From assembly GCA_002399735.1 (NCBI GenBank), contig DHEF01000015.1, positions 238 through 38,613 of the forward strand: a stretch of 38,376 bases of DNA, given 5' to 3'. This document shows positions 9,872 to 18,587 of this stretch, in pieces (the first letter of the stretch is position 1; the number at the start of each line of letters is the position of its first letter). A program made the translations under genes and the position numbers. This DNA is from Chitinophagaceae bacterium UBA4857. GTDB taxonomy: Bacteria > Bacteroidota > Bacteroidia > Chitinophagales > Chitinophagaceae. The notes under the pieces were generated by a model, which had not been told where the DNA came from, did no database searches, and was given only the letters and a program-made list of their open reading frames with translations.

Positions 9872-10636
9872 TTATTCTCCTACCAACTCGTACATTACTT
9901 TATCACCATCTACTACTTCTTTATAGTATTTGCCATCCGGCGTCAGGTAAAGTTTTTCGCCTTTAATTACTACCGTTTTACAATCCGCAGGTAAGTCTGT
10001 AAACCTGTCTCCTACTTTAGGCCCCTGTGTTTCTAACAAATCTGTGTCCGTTTCTTCAGTATCATCCGTATTTAAAACACCATCCGTACCAACAACTTCA
10101 TACTTTAACGCACCCTTATCATCAAAAAATTCAGCGTAATAGGTTCCGTTTTGCTCATGGTATTTTTGCCCGTTAATAACTTTAACCGAAGTGCCGGCCG
10201 GCAGCGTTTTAACTACAGCGCCCAATGGCGGTGCCACCACTTCATAATCAGTATCATGTTTTTTGTAATATACATTATTGTAATAATAATAAGGCATAGC
10301 CCCAACCATTACCGTACTATAACCAATTGGCAATGTGTTAATGCGTAAACCAAACGGCGGAATTACCATTTGGAACGAAGATCCCATGGGCCTGTAATAA
10401 TACCCCCGCTGATAGCGGTAAGCCATACCTCCAAAATTAATGGACATAAACGGCATAGTGTTTACATATACTCGAGGTGCATAATGCCGCATCATAACCG
10501 GCGAACGTTGTTGGTAAACCACTACTCTACCCCGATTACGAGGATAATAACGGCGTTGTGCATCCGCATCCGTAGCTAATAGCAATAAGGCTACACTCAA
10601 AAAAACAGGTAAGCTGTATTTGTAGTTTTTTGTCAT
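9872..10636 (-). CDS. Exported DUF6515-type protein, Tyr-rich
   Basis: A 254-aa protein with an N-terminal signal sequence (residues 5-26, ending ATDADAQ). The mature part has a repeated pattern of tyrosine-rich strands followed by a PPxG...LP turn: IPPFGLRINTLPIGY, then APPLGAVVKTLPAGT, and a related FTDLPADCKTVVIKG unit near the C terminus. This matches the DUF6515 family, common in Bacteroidota and of unknown function; the repeats suggest small beta-hairpin units. The stretch at about 185-205 is acidic and probably a linker. It faces the rpsT terminator, and the 166-aa exported protein lies upstream on the same strand with a gap of about 67 bases. Confidence 0.75.
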   Translation of the reverse strand: MTKNYKYSLPVFLSVALLLLATDADAQRRYYPRNRGRVVVYQQRSPVMMRHYAPRVYVNTMPFMSINFGGMAYRYQRGYYYRPMGSSFQMVIPPFGLRINTLPIGYSTVMVGAMPYYYYNNVYYKKHDTDYEVVAPPLGAVVKTLPAGTSVKVINGQKYHEQNGTYYAEFFDDKGALKYEVVGTDGVLNTDDTEETDTDLLETQGPKVGDRFTDLPADCKTVVIKGEKLYLTPDGKYYKEVVDGDKVMYELVGE

Positions 10637-10703
10637 AATAAACAGGTTTTAATTATGACGACTAAGCAACAAAATGTTTACAATTGTTATAGTTAACATT
10701 TAG

Positions 10704-11204
10704 TTATTTAACCAATGTTTTTGCCTGAGATGCCATGCAGGTGGCTAAATCAAAAAACTGTTGTTGTTGTGTTTCGTTCAGGATAATTTCTATGTCCTTG
10801 CCATCGCGGCCTTTAATACTTATTTTTTGTATTTTTTGTTTGGTTAGGCGTTGTAAAAAAGACGGTACCACAGTAGCCGTATTACGACCAACAGCATGAA
10901 AATCTCCATCGCAATTCATGGTACCATTATTACGCATGGTAAACTTTTGTTTGCCATCTGCAAACAGGATAACGGCACTGGTATTACTATCAAAACACTT
11001 ATCTCCCTTGGTAGTTGTTATTAAAAAATCAATTTCGGTTTTAGTAGCATCAATGGTTAATGTAGCACCGTTTACCGCAATAAAACCGGTTGATAATTTC
11101 TCTTGTTTGGAGTATGTATCAACATCTTTAAACAAGTTACACTCCTGAGCTTTTATTGTTGCTGATAACAATATGGTTAGTGCCAAAAATGCAATTTTCT
11201 TCAT
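10704..11204 (-). CDS. Hypothetical exported protein (166 aa)
   Basis: I do not recognise a named family. Residues 1-19 form a signal peptide ending IKAQ with a plausible cleavage before ECN. The mature part of about 147 aa has four cysteines (in QECNLF, DKCFD, MNCDG and ATCMA), suggesting two disulfides in the periplasm or outside. Alternating hydrophobic strands (TLTIDATKTEIDFLITT, SAVILFADGKQKFTM) suggest a beta-sandwich. The C-terminal half, KIQKISIKGRDGKDIEIIL, resembles sequences in small Bacteroidota periplasmic proteins where a last helix follows. It is on the same strand as the DUF6515 gene and may be co-transcribed with it. Confidence 0.7.
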   Translation of the reverse strand: MKKIAFLALTILLSATIKAQECNLFKDVDTYSKQEKLSTGFIAVNGATLTIDATKTEIDFLITTTKGDKCFDSNTSAVILFADGKQKFTMRNNGTMNCDGDFHAVGRNTATVVPSFLQRLTKQKIQKISIKGRDGKDIEIILNETQQQQFFDLATCMASQAKTLVK

Positions 11205-11410
11205 GTGCTTAATTTAAAGGAAAAATAAAAAGTAAAAACATCTTGTTAAATGTAAAAAACAACTGTCATAACTAAGACTCTGAACAACCGTAAAAAGTTG
11301 TTTTAACGGCAATTTTACATTTTATGTTATCAGCAGCAGTAATGCTAATCATCACCCGTTGCGACGCTCCGTTCATCGTTCTGTCCGCTAATCAACATCG
11401 TGTTATAGCA
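11205..11410 (-). repeat. Modular intergenic repeat, minus-strand copy
   Basis: Within this gap, about 11325-11410 is a copy of the dispersed repeat. On the minus strand it reads ATAACACGATGTTGATTAGC, then GAACGATGAACGGAGCGTCG, then GATTAGCATTACTGCTGCTG, ending in TAACATAAAAT. The middle module (11358-11381) matches 18748-18771 in 23 of 24 bases. Bases 11205-11324 are the leader side of the 166-aa gene, with no recognised promoter. Confidence 0.75.
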
Positions 11411-11483
11411 TAGCTATTTACTATTTATAAAGTTGCCTCCATCACAAATAATAAATATTAAATCAATAATCCTAAATCGCAAA

Positions 11484-11632
11484 TGGGTGAGGGATGGAAG
11501 CGGCATCCTTTTGCGAAGCATCGGCCAAGGGCAGCGCAGGGCAAAAGATACAGCGGACAGCCCGACCCGCTTTAGTCCCGTGCTAGTAAACAAGGCGACG
11601 CAGGAGCCGTAGTTTGCGAACACGGGAAAGGG
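11484..11632 (-). repeat. GC-rich structured intergenic element downstream of the acyltransferase gene
   Basis: Non-coding and much richer in GC than its surroundings. It contains GGGATGGAAGCGGCATCC (11491-11508) and AAAAGATACAGCGGACAG (11543-11560) flanking a 7-bp CTTTTGC/GCAAAAG pairing (11508-11514 with 11541-11547). A second pairing, TCCCGTG (11576-11582) with CACGGGA (11621-11627), closes an adjacent domain. I recall similar sequence pairs between genes in other Bacteroidota genomes, but I cannot check copy number here. It directly follows the acyltransferase stop on that gene's strand. Confidence 0.55.
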
Positions 11633-11646
11633 GCACCCAAAAAAAA

Positions 11647-12825
11647 TTATACTTTTATGTAAATACGTTTTTTATCTAACACATAACAAATGGCCCACAT
11701 AAAGGTAATAACACAAAGGGCATAAGCCAACGAGCCATTTTCCGGCGCACCGGGTATATGAATAAGTACTTTTTTGTACAACCAATTCCACGGATTGGAA
11801 CCATCGGCAAACTTTATTAATGCCAATCCTTTGGGCAGAAAAGCACTCAATGCAAAAACAAACAGTGCATTTTTACCAAACACATCAAAAAAGCGGGCCA
11901 GTCCCCCCTTTATACCTTTTATTTCAATTAAATAAATCATGGTTGCAATGGTCATAGTTGCCAATCCGGTAGTGTAAATGGTATAGGAACTTGTCCATAT
12001 TTTTTTATTGATAGGGAATACAGTATCCCAACAAAAACCGGTAACCAATAATGCTACGGACATAACAAACAAACCGGTTATCATAGGAAATAAATGGTTA
12101 TTGCCTTGAGCCGTAACCTGCGCCTGTTTTGACTTTTGTTGAATATAATACCCTACTAAATACCCAAATACTACTTGTACCACTGCAGGTAAAGTACTGG
12201 CCAGACCTTCGGGATCAAAGGCAACACCTTCGCCTTTGTATAAATGGGCTTTATTTAGAATGGCCATATCCCAACGGGTACCAAACCAGCCGGTTAAACT
12301 GTAAGGATCATCTATATTGCCAAACAAACAAATAAGCCAATAAGCCAACAGCAGAATAAGCGATACCACAAATACTTTGGCCGGTTTTAAATAATATACC
12401 AATATGGCTGCAAAAAAATAACAAAGGGCTATACGCTGTAACACACCCATAATACGTACACCGCTATCTACATTTTCGGGATTAACCCAAGGGCGAAAAA
12501 TAAGCTCGCCTTCGGACCAACGCACAAATGGCCACCAGTTTAAAAAAAGCCCGATAAGGAAAATAAGCAGGGTTCGTTTGATCACTTTTTTCCAGAAAAT
12601 AGCATCGCCTTGCGCCTGTAAACGCGGCATTACAAAAGCCATGGCATTACCTACGGCAAATAAGAAAAAGGGAAAAACCAGATCGGTTGGGGTTAAACCA
12701 TGCCAGGGCGCATGCTCCAACGGATCGTATATATGTGACCAGCTACCGGGGTTGTTTACCAAAATCATCAGGCAAACGGTGGCACCCCTGAAAACATCGA
12801 GTGAATAAAAACGTTGCTGCAGCAT
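11647..12825 (-). CDS. HGSNAT/NagX-like membrane acyltransferase (DUF5009/DUF1624 type)
   Basis: A 392-aa inner-membrane protein with about 10-11 hydrophobic segments. It opens with QRFYSLDVFRGATVCLMILVNNPG, the hallmark of heparan-alpha-glucosaminide N-acetyltransferase homologues, followed by HGLTPTDLVFPFFLFAVGNAMAF. Members are thought to move acetyl groups across the membrane onto amino sugars; bacterial NagX genes usually occur with N-acetylglucosamine use genes. No such genes adjoin it here. Its neighbour across a 136-bp divergent gap is a sugar N-acetyltransferase of the polysaccharide locus, so a role in envelope sugar modification is possible but unproven. It is followed by the GC-rich element at 11484-11632. 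Confidence 0.85.
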   Translation of the reverse strand: MLQQRFYSLDVFRGATVCLMILVNNPGSWSHIYDPLEHAPWHGLTPTDLVFPFFLFAVGNAMAFVMPRLQAQGDAIFWKKVIKRTLLIFLIGLFLNWWPFVRWSEGELIFRPWVNPENVDSGVRIMGVLQRIALCYFFAAILVYYLKPAKVFVVSLILLLAYWLICLFGNIDDPYSLTGWFGTRWDMAILNKAHLYKGEGVAFDPEGLASTLPAVVQVVFGYLVGYYIQQKSKQAQVTAQGNNHLFPMITGLFVMSVALLVTGFCWDTVFPINKKIWTSSYTIYTTGLATMTIATMIYLIEIKGIKGGLARFFDVFGKNALFVFALSAFLPKGLALIKFADGSNPWNWLYKKVLIHIPGAPENGSLAYALCVITFMWAICYVLDKKRIYIKV

Positions 12826-12961
12826 TAGGGCTTTGTTTAAGTATTAAATGTAATACATTAAAACGCTAATTTTATACTTACAATAATTGAATTTTACTTA
12901 TTTGCGGCTATTTGCAACCAAACATTAAACAGGTTGACAAATACCCGACAATTTTGCAAAT

Positions 12962-13546
12962 ATGAGCAATAACGTTTTCATACACCCTACTGCTGTTGTT
13001 GATGAAGGTGCTGCTATTGGTGCCGGAACTAAGGTTTGGCATTTTTGCCATATAAGCGCTAAAAGTGTGGTAGGCCAAAACTGTGTGGTAGGCCAAAATG
13101 TGTTTATTGATAATGATGTGGTGATTGGGAATGGAGTAAAAATACAGAATAATGTATCGGTTTACAAAGGGGTTACGGTTGAGGATGATGTTTTTTTAGG
13201 CCCATCGATGGTTTTTACCAATGTTATAAACCCAAGAAGTTTTATTGAGCGAAAACAAGAATTTAAACCCACCCTTATACAAAAGGGAGCCAGTATTGGC
13301 GCCAATGCAACTATTATATGTGGTTGCACCATAGGAAGTTATGCGTTAATTGGTGCAGGTGCTGTAGTAACCAAAACGGTACCCCATTATGCCTTGGTAA
13401 TGGGAAACCCGGCTAAACAAACCGGCTGGGTTAGCATGGCAGGTAATACCCTAATTTTTGATGAAAACGGTAATGCTATTTGCCCACTTACTGGTAGCCA
13501 ATACGTTATGAAAAATGGTAGTGTTAGCATTTACGAAAACGTATAG
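12962..13546 (+). CDS. WbpD/WlbB-like sugar-nucleotide N-acetyltransferase
   Basis: A 194-aa left-handed beta-helix enzyme built of hexapeptide repeats from about residue 6 to 140 (FIHPTAVVDEGAAIGAGTKV onward). The closest recognised group is WbpD/WlbB, which acetylates the 3-amino group of UDP-2-acetamido-3-amino-2,3-dideoxyglucuronate. MGNPAKQTGWVSMAGNTL is a diagnostic segment, and the tail CPLTGSQYVMKNG resembles the family C terminus. The dehydrogenase, oxidase and aminotransferase that would make the substrate (WbpA, WbpB, WbpE types) are absent from the window. It lies upstream of the UpxY gene and its leader, so it is probably a separate transcript beside the main polysaccharide operon. 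Other 3-amino sugars remain possible substrates. Confidence 0.85.
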   Translation: MSNNVFIHPTAVVDEGAAIGAGTKVWHFCHISAKSVVGQNCVVGQNVFIDNDVVIGNGVKIQNNVSVYKGVTVEDDVFLGPSMVFTNVINPRSFIERKQEFKPTLIQKGASIGANATIICGCTIGSYALIGAGAVVTKTVPHYALVMGNPAKQTGWVSMAGNTLIFDENGNAICPLTGSQYVMKNGSVSIYENV

Positions 13547-13586
13547 CTAACATTTGTAATTACTTCAAAATCTGCTATTATTATTC

Positions 13587-13617
13587 TTTTACCAGTCACA
13601 TAGTTCGCCTATATTTG
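13587..13617 (+). promoter_or_regulatory. Promoter of the polysaccharide operon (TTTT-N19-TATATTTG)
   Basis: TATATTTG at 13610-13617 fits the TAnnTTTG consensus. TTTT at 13587-13590 is spaced 19 bases away but lacks the G of the usual TTTG/TTG. It is the only good promoter between the WbpD-like gene and UpxY. It predicts transcription from about 13624 and an untranslated leader of about 270 bases. Confidence 0.6.
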
Positions 13618-13892
13618 CACATTCTTAGCCTGAGGCCTAGCCTTGCGCAATGTTAAACCATTATTTATTTTGTATCCAAACTTGATTATTCAATATGGAC
13701 CATCACCTGGGTCCAGTTGTTCCCCGTTGTTAAAAGCCGGGAGCATAATCAATTTTTACCACGCCTTTTATAACCCCACCATGTTGTAACTGCACTATTT
13801 TATAAAATAGTATGGGAGATTTGTGTGTGGCTAAAAGATGTAATTGAGTATAAAATAATAATGAAAAACTACTTGGTTCCAAAAAATAAACT
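13618..13892 (+). promoter_or_regulatory. Long structured leader of the UpxY-led polysaccharide operon
   Basis: No convincing gene is present. Visible structure includes TGGACC (13696-13701) pairing with GGTCCA (13710-13715), and a perfect 18-base palindrome ACTATTTTATAAAATAGT at 13794-13811. A CCCG...CGGG pairing also lies at about 13723-13742. Two mini-frames of 11 and 12 codons start at 13650 and 13695; the second overlaps the first hairpin. In Bacteroides capsule loci, UpxY proteins act on such leaders to prevent premature termination. A matching role here is inference. Confidence 0.5.
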
Positions 13893-14423
13893 GTGACTGA
13901 GGTGGCGAAGCTTTGCCATATTATAGCTGTGACAAAAAAATGGTATGCCATATACTGTCGCCCAAGATGGGAGAAGAAAGTAGATAAACTACTTTCGGAT
14001 AAAGGTATTGAGAGCTATTGCCCCCTGAATAAAATAAGACGTAAATGGAGCGACCGCATTAAACTGGTAGAAGAACCATTGTTTAAGTCGTATATATTTG
14101 TACAAGTTGATGAAACAGCACATACGGAAGTAAGACGTGTATCTGGTGTTATCAACTTTGTATATTGGAATGGTAAGCCTGCCATTGTTAAGGATAAGGA
14201 GATTTTGGCCATTAAAGCCTTTTTGGATGAACATGAGAATGTGATAGTAACTCCGCTGGAAGTAACGGTGGGGCAAAAAGTAAAAATTACTGCGGGCCCC
14301 TTGATGGATAAAGAAGCCGAGGTATTGGATGTTAGCCGCAAGACTGTGAAAGTAGCCATAAACAGTTTGGGTTACCAGTTAGTGGCTTATGTTGATAAAA
14401 TGAAGGTTAGTAATATTAAATAA
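13893..14423 (+). CDS. UpxY/NusG-like transcription antiterminator
   Basis: A specialised NusG paralogue that rides on RNA polymerase to allow transcription of a long polysaccharide operon. The NGN domain covers about residues 15-105, beginning KKWYAIYCRPRWEKKVDKLL, with the family-typical CPLNKIRRKWSDR and PLFKSYIFVQ. A KOW-like domain follows (VTVGQKVKITAGPLMDKEAEV, about 117-165). It is 176 aa from GTG 13893; a second in-frame GTG at 13929 (164 aa, MTKKWYAIY) fits family lengths at least as well. It is the first gene after the long leader and directly precedes the Wza and Wzc genes, the layout seen in Bacteroides capsule loci. Confidence 0.9.
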   Translation: MTEVAKLCHIIAVTKKWYAIYCRPRWEKKVDKLLSDKGIESYCPLNKIRRKWSDRIKLVEEPLFKSYIFVQVDETAHTEVRRVSGVINFVYWNGKPAIVKDKEILAIKAFLDEHENVIVTPLEVTVGQKVKITAGPLMDKEAEVLDVSRKTVKVAINSLGYQLVAYVDKMKVSNIK

Positions 14424-14435
14424 ATTAATTAATCA

Positions 14436-15209
14436 ATGAAATTATTACATGTTTTTATAGTTACATTAATAGTTTTTTTTACTGTGTCCTGTAAAACACA
14501 GCAAAAAATGCCACAATACTTGCAGGATTTAAATGATACAATTGATAAGCAAGTGGCTAAAGCAACTGAATTGACTATACAAAAGAATGACGTTTTAAGC
14601 ATCAGAATTTTTAGCCAAAGTACCAAGCCGGAAGTTACTGATGCAGTTTACAACCTATCCGTTAATAGCGATGCGCCGCCTAATGGTGGCGGATACCTGG
14701 TGGATGCAGCTGGTAATATTGAACTGCCGCAAGTTGGAACTATTCGTGCTGAAGGACTAACAAAAATTCAACTGTCTGATTTAATTAAAAAAAAGATAAA
14801 CGAAAAAGATTCTGTACTGGTTAACCCTGCTGTTTTAGTACGTTTTCAAAATTTAAAAGTAACTGTATTAGGAGAGGTTAAAAAACCTGGCTTGATAAAC
14901 TTTCCGGGTGAAAAATTAAACATATTAGAGGCTATTGGCTTAGCCGGTGATATTGACTTATATGGTTTAAAAAATAATATAAAAGTTATTAGAGACCATA
15001 ATGGGGAAAGAGAAATAGGTACAATAGACCTATCCTCAAAAGATGTATTCAATTCACCGTATTACAATCTTATACAAAATGATATTTTATTGGTAGAGGC
15101 CTCAAAAGTAAAAGCCAAAAAACAAGATCAGGACGTTTTTCTAAGACAAGCGGGTTTTATATTGAGTATAATTACTGCAATGGCTGTAGTATTTAGATTG
15201 TTTCAATAA
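14436..15209 (+). CDS. Polysaccharide export lipoprotein, Wza-like
   Basis: Outer-membrane polysaccharide export protein of the Wza (OPX) family. A lipoprotein signal ends in FFTVSC with the lipidated cysteine at C19. The Poly_export domain lies at about 45-130 (TIQKNDVLSIRIFS, then GNIELPQVGTIRAEGLT). An SLBB domain follows at about 135-215 (VTVLGEVKKPGLINFPG). A C-terminal hydrophobic helix (about 238-256, ending AMAVVFRLFQ) resembles the amphipathic helix of Wza, although here it looks long enough to span a membrane. At 257 aa it is shorter than E. coli Wza (about 380), as is normal for Bacteroidota. It lies 12 bases after UpxY and 26 before the kinase gene, so all are one operon. Confidence 0.92.
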   Translation: MKLLHVFIVTLIVFFTVSCKTQQKMPQYLQDLNDTIDKQVAKATELTIQKNDVLSIRIFSQSTKPEVTDAVYNLSVNSDAPPNGGGYLVDAAGNIELPQVGTIRAEGLTKIQLSDLIKKKINEKDSVLVNPAVLVRFQNLKVTVLGEVKKPGLINFPGEKLNILEAIGLAGDIDLYGLKNNIKVIRDHNGEREIGTIDLSSKDVFNSPYYNLIQNDILLVEASKVKAKKQDQDVFLRQAGFILSIITAMAVVFRLFQ

Positions 15210-15235
15210 TTTTTAATACGCAGATAACGAATAAT

Positions 15236-17614
15236 ATGGACGATATACAACTAGGGAACAAAAAAGAAACTGATTCATTAAGTATTAAGGAGTTTTTCCA
15301 TAAGTATATTAAGTATTTGCCATGGATCATTTTTTCTGTTGCAATTGCATTACTAGGAGCATATCTGTATTTACGTTATGCAACCAGAATATATAGTGCC
15401 TCAGCCTCTATGATGATTTCATTAAGCTCTAACACCAAAGGATCAAATGATAAAGTTGATGAGCTTCTTTTTGGATCCACTCAGGCAAATAATATTTTAA
15501 ATGAAATAGAAATTTTAAAATCCCGTTCATTAATGAGACGGGTTGTGGAAAAAAATAACCTAGGTATAAGCTACACAGGAATTGGCAAAATAAGAGAGGT
15601 AAATATTTATAAAACAGCCCCTTTTGAGTTGATTATTAAAGAAATAACCGACTCCACAAACTCTTTTTTACTTGAGTTTGAAGTAACTAGTGTTAATAGT
15701 TTTGTTTTAAAAAATAATAAAAAACAAATCCAATTTGGAGAAGATATTAAGTTGTCAACTGCTACAGTTGCCATAGTGGCAAAATCAGCAATGTCGGTGG
15801 GGTTGGAGTATCGGGTTCAATGGGCTCCCACAAATGTTATAGCAAACGGCTTTGCATCAAAAGTAGTTATTTCCCCAAAAATTACAGGTACTGGTATTTT
15901 GATTTTACAAATGCAAGAAACAAATGCAGAGTTGGCTTCTGATGTGTTAAATGCATTAATGGCGGAATATGATGTCATGAAGATTGATGAAAATAATCAG
16001 ATGACAAATCAAACTTTAAAGTTTATTGATGAACGTTTAAATATTTTAACTACAGAACTAGATACAATTCAACAAAAGTTGTTGCGCTATCAAGTTGAGA
16101 ATGATTTGATCAACGTAGAGAATCAATATACTGCCTTTTTCGAAAAAATGAATGAAAGCACTAAGTTGTTGGAGGACGTCACAGGCAATGTTGCAATGGT
16201 GGAACTCATTCAGAACTATTTAAAAAATAACAACTTAAAATACAATCGTATAACAGTCCCATCTGCTTTAGGCCTTACTGATATCACTTTAAATGAACTA
16301 GTAACCAGCTATAATAAATTACAGTTTGACAGAGAGTCCTTATTAAATGCTAATATACCGACAGGTAATCCCGCTGTGAAAGATATTGAACTACAAATTG
16401 AAAAGGCGAGGAAAAGTATATTGGAAAACCTGATTAATATTAAAGAGGTTTATACAAATAGTGCACGACGTATTAATACATATAATACAAATGCTCATAG
16501 CGAGGTGAAATCTATGCCGTATAAGGTTAAGCAGTATGTCGAACTAAAAAGAGAGGTGGATATAAAGTTAGAATTATTAAAGCAATTACAAGGAAAACGA
16601 GAAGAAGCTGCAATTACACGAGCCTCAACGATATCGAATTCCAAAATACTAGAATTGTCAAATCCTAATAAAAACCCAATTAGCCCCGAAAGAAAAATAA
16701 TACAAATAATTGCTATTTTAATAGGATTATCAATTCCAATTTGTATCATTTTTATAAAAGAACTTTTAAACGACCGTGTAAATACAAAATCTGACATTAC
16801 TCGTCACAGTAATGTTCCCATTTTAGGCGAAGTAAGTCGCTCTAATCAAGATAAAGTATTGGTAGTAAGTAAAACAAGCAGAACAATGGTTGCTGAACAA
16901 TTTAGAACCATTCGCTCCAACCTTCAATTTATTACAGGCAAAGTGGAGAAACCTACTATAATGATTACATCCTCATTCAGTGGTGAAGGTAAATCTTTTA
17001 TAAGTACTAACATCGGGGCAGTATTAGCTTTATCAGGTAAAAAAACCGTTATACTGGAATTTGATATCAGAAAGCCAATGTTATTAGCGGGTCTGAACAT
17101 TGTTAAAAAACCAGGTATAATCAACTATTTGGTTAGTAAAGCAAATCTTGACGACTTAATACTAAAAGTAGATGAAGTTGATAATTTGTATGTACTTCCC
17201 TGCGGCCCAATCCCTCCTAACCCATCAGAACTTTTGTTAGATGGGCGCCTGGACACCTTATTTAAAGAGTTAAAAGAAAGGTTCGACATTATTGTAATAG
17301 ATACAGCACCAGTTGGTGTTGTAAGCGATTCATTGTCCCTTGCAAAACATGCCGATGCTACCTTATATATTGTTCGCCAAGGTTATACCTATAAGCGTCA
17401 GGTGAAAATGATAGATGAGTTTTATACCGGTGGTAAGTTACCCGGTATGTCAGTAATTGTTAACGATATCAAACCGCAGTCTGGCTATGGGTACTATGGT
17501 TACGGTGGGTATGGTTACACATATGGCTATGTAAAAAACAGCTACTATGATGTAGAGGAAACAAATAAGGGAATAGGACAAAAAATTAAGCGCCTTTTTA
17601 AACGAAAAAAATAA
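15236..17614 (+). CDS. Wzc-like polysaccharide co-polymerase and BY-tyrosine kinase
   Basis: A 792-aa inner-membrane protein controlling polysaccharide chain length and export. TM1 lies at about 25-46, then a Wzz domain, a long coiled-coil periplasmic region with the GNVR-type C-terminal part, and TM2 at about 488-507. The cytoplasmic kinase domain has Walker A (SSFSGEGKS, about 579-587), Walker A' (ILEFDIRKP, near 606-614) and Walker B (IIVIDTAPVG, near 685-694). Walker A' has Glu where enterobacterial enzymes have the first Asp. About 749-776 is a Tyr/Gly cluster (YGYYGYGGYGYTYGY), the autophosphorylation tail, then a basic end (IKRLFKRKK). The matching phosphatase is encoded at 34127. The WbpP-like gene starts 2 bases after its stop. 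Confidence 0.94.
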   Translation: MDDIQLGNKKETDSLSIKEFFHKYIKYLPWIIFSVAIALLGAYLYLRYATRIYSASASMMISLSSNTKGSNDKVDELLFGSTQANNILNEIEILKSRSLMRRVVEKNNLGISYTGIGKIREVNIYKTAPFELIIKEITDSTNSFLLEFEVTSVNSFVLKNNKKQIQFGEDIKLSTATVAIVAKSAMSVGLEYRVQWAPTNVIANGFASKVVISPKITGTGILILQMQETNAELASDVLNALMAEYDVMKIDENNQMTNQTLKFIDERLNILTTELDTIQQKLLRYQVENDLINVENQYTAFFEKMNESTKLLEDVTGNVAMVELIQNYLKNNNLKYNRITVPSALGLTDITLNELVTSYNKLQFDRESLLNANIPTGNPAVKDIELQIEKARKSILENLINIKEVYTNSARRINTYNTNAHSEVKSMPYKVKQYVELKREVDIKLELLKQLQGKREEAAITRASTISNSKILELSNPNKNPISPERKIIQIIAILIGLSIPICIIFIKELLNDRVNTKSDITRHSNVPILGEVSRSNQDKVLVVSKTSRTMVAEQFRTIRSNLQFITGKVEKPTIMITSSFSGEGKSFISTNIGAVLALSGKKTVILEFDIRKPMLLAGLNIVKKPGIINYLVSKANLDDLILKVDEVDNLYVLPCGPIPPNPSELLLDGRLDTLFKELKERFDIIVIDTAPVGVVSDSLSLAKHADATLYIVRQGYTYKRQVKMIDEFYTGGKLPGMSVIVNDIKPQSGYGYYGYGGYGYTYGYVKNSYYDVEETNKGIGQKIKRLFKRKK

Positions 17615-17615
17615 T

Positions 17616-18581
17616 ATGAATATTTTGGTTACCGGTGGGGCAGGTTTTATTGGGTCTAACTTAGTAAAAGCCCTATTAAATAATGAGCAAGTGAGTTTGG
17701 TACGTGTATTAGACAATTTAAGCACCGGATCAAAAGATAATTTAACAACTGTAATTAATAATCCAAAGCTTGATTTTATTGAAGGCGATATTCGTGATTA
17801 CAATACTTGTTTACAAGCTTGCGATAATATACAAGCCATATCGCATCAGGCCGCTTTAGGTTCGGTACCACGTTCTATACAAGACCCAATTACTACTAAT
17901 AATGTAAACATTACCGGTACCTTAAACATGTTTACCGCAGCTAAAGAAAAAGGTGTTGGCCGTATTGTATATGCAGCCAGTTCATCCACTTATGGCGATC
18001 ATCCGGGCTTACCAAAGGTTGAAGATAAAATTGGTAACCCCTTATCACCCTATGCCGTTACAAAATTTGTTAACGAGTTATATGCACGTGTGTATGCAAG
18101 TGTGTACAACCTACCGTCAATAGGATTACGTTACTTTAATATATTTGGTCCTTTTCAAAATCCTAAAGGCCCTTATGCAGCGGTTATTCCGTTATTTGCC
18201 CAATCTTTAATAAATAATCAGGCACCGCATATTAATGGCGATGGATCACATAGCCGCGACTTTACGTTTGTTGATAATGCTGTGCAGGCAAATATATTAG
18301 CGCTTTTAACCACGAATACTACTGCTCTAAATCAGGTGTATAATATTGCATGTGGCGAGCAAACATCCCTACTGGAATTGTTTGACGGATTAAATTCGCA
18401 GGCAAAAACCGATTTACAACCAACACATGGCCCCGACAGAAAAGGTGATGTAAAACATAGCTTGGCCAATATAGATAAAGCAAAAACACTGCTGGGTTAC
18501 AACCCCCAGGTTAGCGTAAAAGAAGGGTTGCAAAAAACCTTTACATGGTATAAAGAAAATCCGGCCTTCTTAAATAAGTAA
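17616..18581 (+). CDS. wbpP: WbpP-like UDP-N-acetylglucosamine 4-epimerase
   Basis: Extended short-chain dehydrogenase/reductase, 321 aa, NAD-binding TGGAGFIGSN at residues 6-15. The catalytic pair is Y146 and K150 (YAVTK) with SSSTYGDHPGLPKVED before it. HQAALGSVPRSIQDPITTN and the SSTYGDHPGLPKVE segment are near-identical to WbpP/TviC enzymes, which interconvert UDP-GlcNAc and UDP-GalNAc or their uronic acids. It would provide a nucleotide sugar for the repeat unit. Next to it there is a 235-bp non-coding gap holding two dispersed repeats, so the first operon segment may be separated here from the rfbB-rfbA segment. Whether it works on the neutral sugar or the uronic acid cannot be decided from sequence alone. 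Confidence 0.88.
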   Translation: MNILVTGGAGFIGSNLVKALLNNEQVSLVRVLDNLSTGSKDNLTTVINNPKLDFIEGDIRDYNTCLQACDNIQAISHQAALGSVPRSIQDPITTNNVNITGTLNMFTAAKEKGVGRIVYAASSSTYGDHPGLPKVEDKIGNPLSPYAVTKFVNELYARVYASVYNLPSIGLRYFNIFGPFQNPKGPYAAVIPLFAQSLINNQAPHINGDGSHSRDFTFVDNAVQANILALLTTNTTALNQVYNIACGEQTSLLELFDGLNSQAKTDLQPTHGPDRKGDVKHSLANIDKAKTLLGYNPQVSVKEGLQKTFTWYKENPAFLNK

Positions 18582-18587
18582 TAATTT

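Noticed and set aside
11414..11623. 69-codon minus-strand frame in the GC-rich element
   Set aside because: It is a translation of a structured intergenic element; similar spurious proteins arise from this element type.
13650..13733. Two mini-ORFs of 11 and 12 codons in the UpxY leader as genes
   Set aside because: Frames this short occur by chance; kept only as possible leader elements, not as annotated genes.
17035..17100. Glu in place of Asp in the kinase Walker A' motif as evidence of inactivation
   Set aside because: The second Asp and Arg (FDIRKP) are kept, Walker A and B are intact, and I believe this variation is common in Bacteroidota kinases.
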